Positions 63,084-64,000 of a stretch of DNA of 64,000 bases are shown here, in pieces (the first letter of the stretch is position 1; each line of letters opens with the position of its first letter). Source of the DNA: Chryseobacterium angstadtii (lineage in GTDB: Bacteria > Bacteroidota > Bacteroidia > Flavobacteriales > Weeksellaceae); the NCBI RefSeq assembly GCF_001045465.1, contig NZ_LFND01000007.1:248001-312000 (forward strand), in the 5' to 3' direction. A program made the position numbers and the translations under genes. The notes beneath the pieces are model-generated. The model did not search any database. It was not told where the DNA came from and saw only the letters and a list, made by a program, of their open reading frames with translations.

Positions 63084-64000
63084 ATGAAAAAACAAGATAC
63101 CTGGGGGATTGTTAAAAGGTTGTTCTTTATCGGGATGAAATTCCGTTCCTGGTTCATCCTTACTTTAATAATTTCCGTCATACTCTCTATAGTTTCTACT
63201 TTCAGGCCTTATCTTACCATGGAGGTGGTAGATAATGATATTACCAGGCTGAAAGATACCGGTCTGATGATGAAGCATATCTACATATTGGTAGGTTTGG
63301 TGTTTGCGGAGACTATTTTAAACTTTTTCCTGGTTTACTTTTCCAATTTTATCTCGCAGAACGTTATCCGTGATATCCGTGAGAGGCTGTATGCCAAGCT
63401 GATTTATTTCAGAACCTCTTTCTTTGATAAAACCCCGATCGGGCAGCTGGTAACGCGGGCTGTCGGAGATGTAGAAACTATTGCTACGGTATATACGGAT
63501 GGTTTTCTTATGGTTTTCGGAGATATTCTGAGAATCATATTCGTTCTGGTGATGATGTTCAGTACCAATGTTCACCTGAGCTACATCACATTGGCTATCC
63601 TTCCGTTAATGGTTCTGATTACCCGTTTTTTCCAGAAAAGACTGAAAAAAGCTTTTGGAGATGAAAGATCCTGGACGGCCAATCAGAATTCCTTTGTTCA
63701 GGAAAGGCTTGCCGGAATGCCGATTATACAGGTATTCAACAGACAGGAAGCTGAATTCAAAAGATTTGATGATATCAATATTACGTTAAAAGGAGCCCTT
63801 CTGAGAACGGTTTTTATTTTCTCGTTATTCTTTCCGGTAGTAGAACTTATATCTTCACTCTTTATTGGGTTTATCCTGTTTTATGGAGGATATATCACAA
63901 TCAGTGCTGGAGTGGTGATTGCATTTATTCAGTATATTTCAATGCTGATCCGTCCGCTGAGACAGATAGCAGACCGTTTCAACAATATCCAGAGAGGTAT
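63084..64000 (+). CDS. ABC exporter (permease part), 3' end cut by the window
   Basis: The first 305 or so residues of a type I ABC exporter with fused domains. MKKQDTWGIVKRLFFIGMKFR starts the chain; six TM segments are expected and include LTLIISVILSIVSTF and YILVGLVFAETILNFFLVYF. The motif FFDKTPIGQLVTRAVGDVETIATVYTDG matches the coupling-helix region of MsbA/heterodimeric exporters. The ATPase domain lies beyond base 64000. Substrate unknown; no C39 peptidase domain is at the N-terminus. Confidence 0.88.
   Translation, partial: MKKQDTWGIVKRLFFIGMKFRSWFILTLIISVILSIVSTFRPYLTMEVVDNDITRLKDTGLMMKHIYILVGLVFAETILNFFLVYFSNFISQNVIRDIRERLYAKLIYFRTSFFDKTPIGQLVTRAVGDVETIATVYTDGFLMVFGDILRIIFVLVMMFSTNVHLSYITLAILPLMVLITRFFQKRLKKAFGDERSWTANQNSFVQERLAGMPIIQVFNRQEAEFKRFDDINITLKGALLRTVFIFSLFFPVVELISSLFIGFILFYGGYITISAGVVIAFIQYISMLIRPLRQIADRFNNIQRG

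Noticed and set aside
55444-64000. Small cysteine peptide and the ABC exporter at 63084 as one bacteriocin system
   Set aside because: They are 7.5 kb apart with unrelated housekeeping genes between, and the exporter has no N-terminal C39 peptidase.

Overview
The window looks like chromosome of a Flavobacteriia member of the Weeksellaceae, most likely Chryseobacterium or a close relative. The evidence is type IX secretion sorting domains (types A and B), promoters of the Bacteroidetes form TTTG-N19/20-TAnnTTTG, A-rich translation starts without Shine-Dalgarno motifs, a DUF3467 gene after rpoC, and the gene order rpsU-xerC-hpf-tRNAs-tuf-tRNA-Trp-secE-nusG-rplKAJL-rpoBC. The genus is inferred from overall style; no 16S rRNA gene is present.

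Layout. 1-4.0 kb: a 1277-residue repeat-rich surface protein (type B sorting signal) on the minus strand. 4.2-6.7 kb: rpsU, xerC, hpf and seven tRNA genes, six of which are a tandem duplication of a Thr-Tyr-Gly block. 7.1-16.7 kb: an inserted-looking block with an OmpR-type two-component system, a heavy-metal RND efflux system (outer-membrane factor, adaptor, pump) and a DUF4394 lipoprotein. 17.0-19.1 kb: tuf, tRNA-Trp, secE, nusG. 19.5-27.5 kb: a second block of secreted proteins: two C1q-like proteins (one frameshifted), three tandem paralogues with a VGINT-type N-terminus, a membrane-anchored TPR/helix-turn-helix regulator and a type A sorted protein. 27.9-30.0 kb: rplK, rplA, rplJ, rplL. 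30.3-34.7 kb: a third block with an orphan ORF, a YadA-head-like protein and an 863-residue sorted protein with thrombospondin-3-like calcium repeats. 35.2-43.8 kb: rpoB, rpoC, DUF3467.

44.0-47.8 kb: a Crp/Fnr regulator and, behind a CRP-like TGTGA-N6-TCAC site, a run of genes for a DUF5777 barrel protein, a c-type cytochrome lipoprotein, YceI, an exported ankyrin protein and a sorted DOMON protein. This is the best candidate for a poorly described functional unit. 48.0-53.4 kb: a nucleotide pyrophosphatase/phosphodiesterase-type enzyme, an NmrA-like oxidoreductase facing an HxlR regulator, and an alcohol dehydrogenase/cupin pair facing an AraC regulator. 53.4-53.9 kb: four tandem ~110-bp repeats. 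54.0-62.8 kb: carboxylesterase, a six-cysteine small peptide, alpha-amylase, dinB, a GNAT enzyme, a thioredoxin-like protein, purine nucleoside phosphorylase, lpxK, truA and a small membrane protein. 62.8-64.0 kb: a double hairpin with complementary loops, then the start of an ABC exporter cut by the window end.

How it fits together. The translation/transcription core appears to have been opened at three places (after the tRNAs, after nusG, after rplL), always leaving core genes in the same orientation. At the second and third breaks the upstream core gene ends in a strong terminator and the downstream core gene has its own consensus promoter. The inserted blocks are mostly envelope and surface functions.
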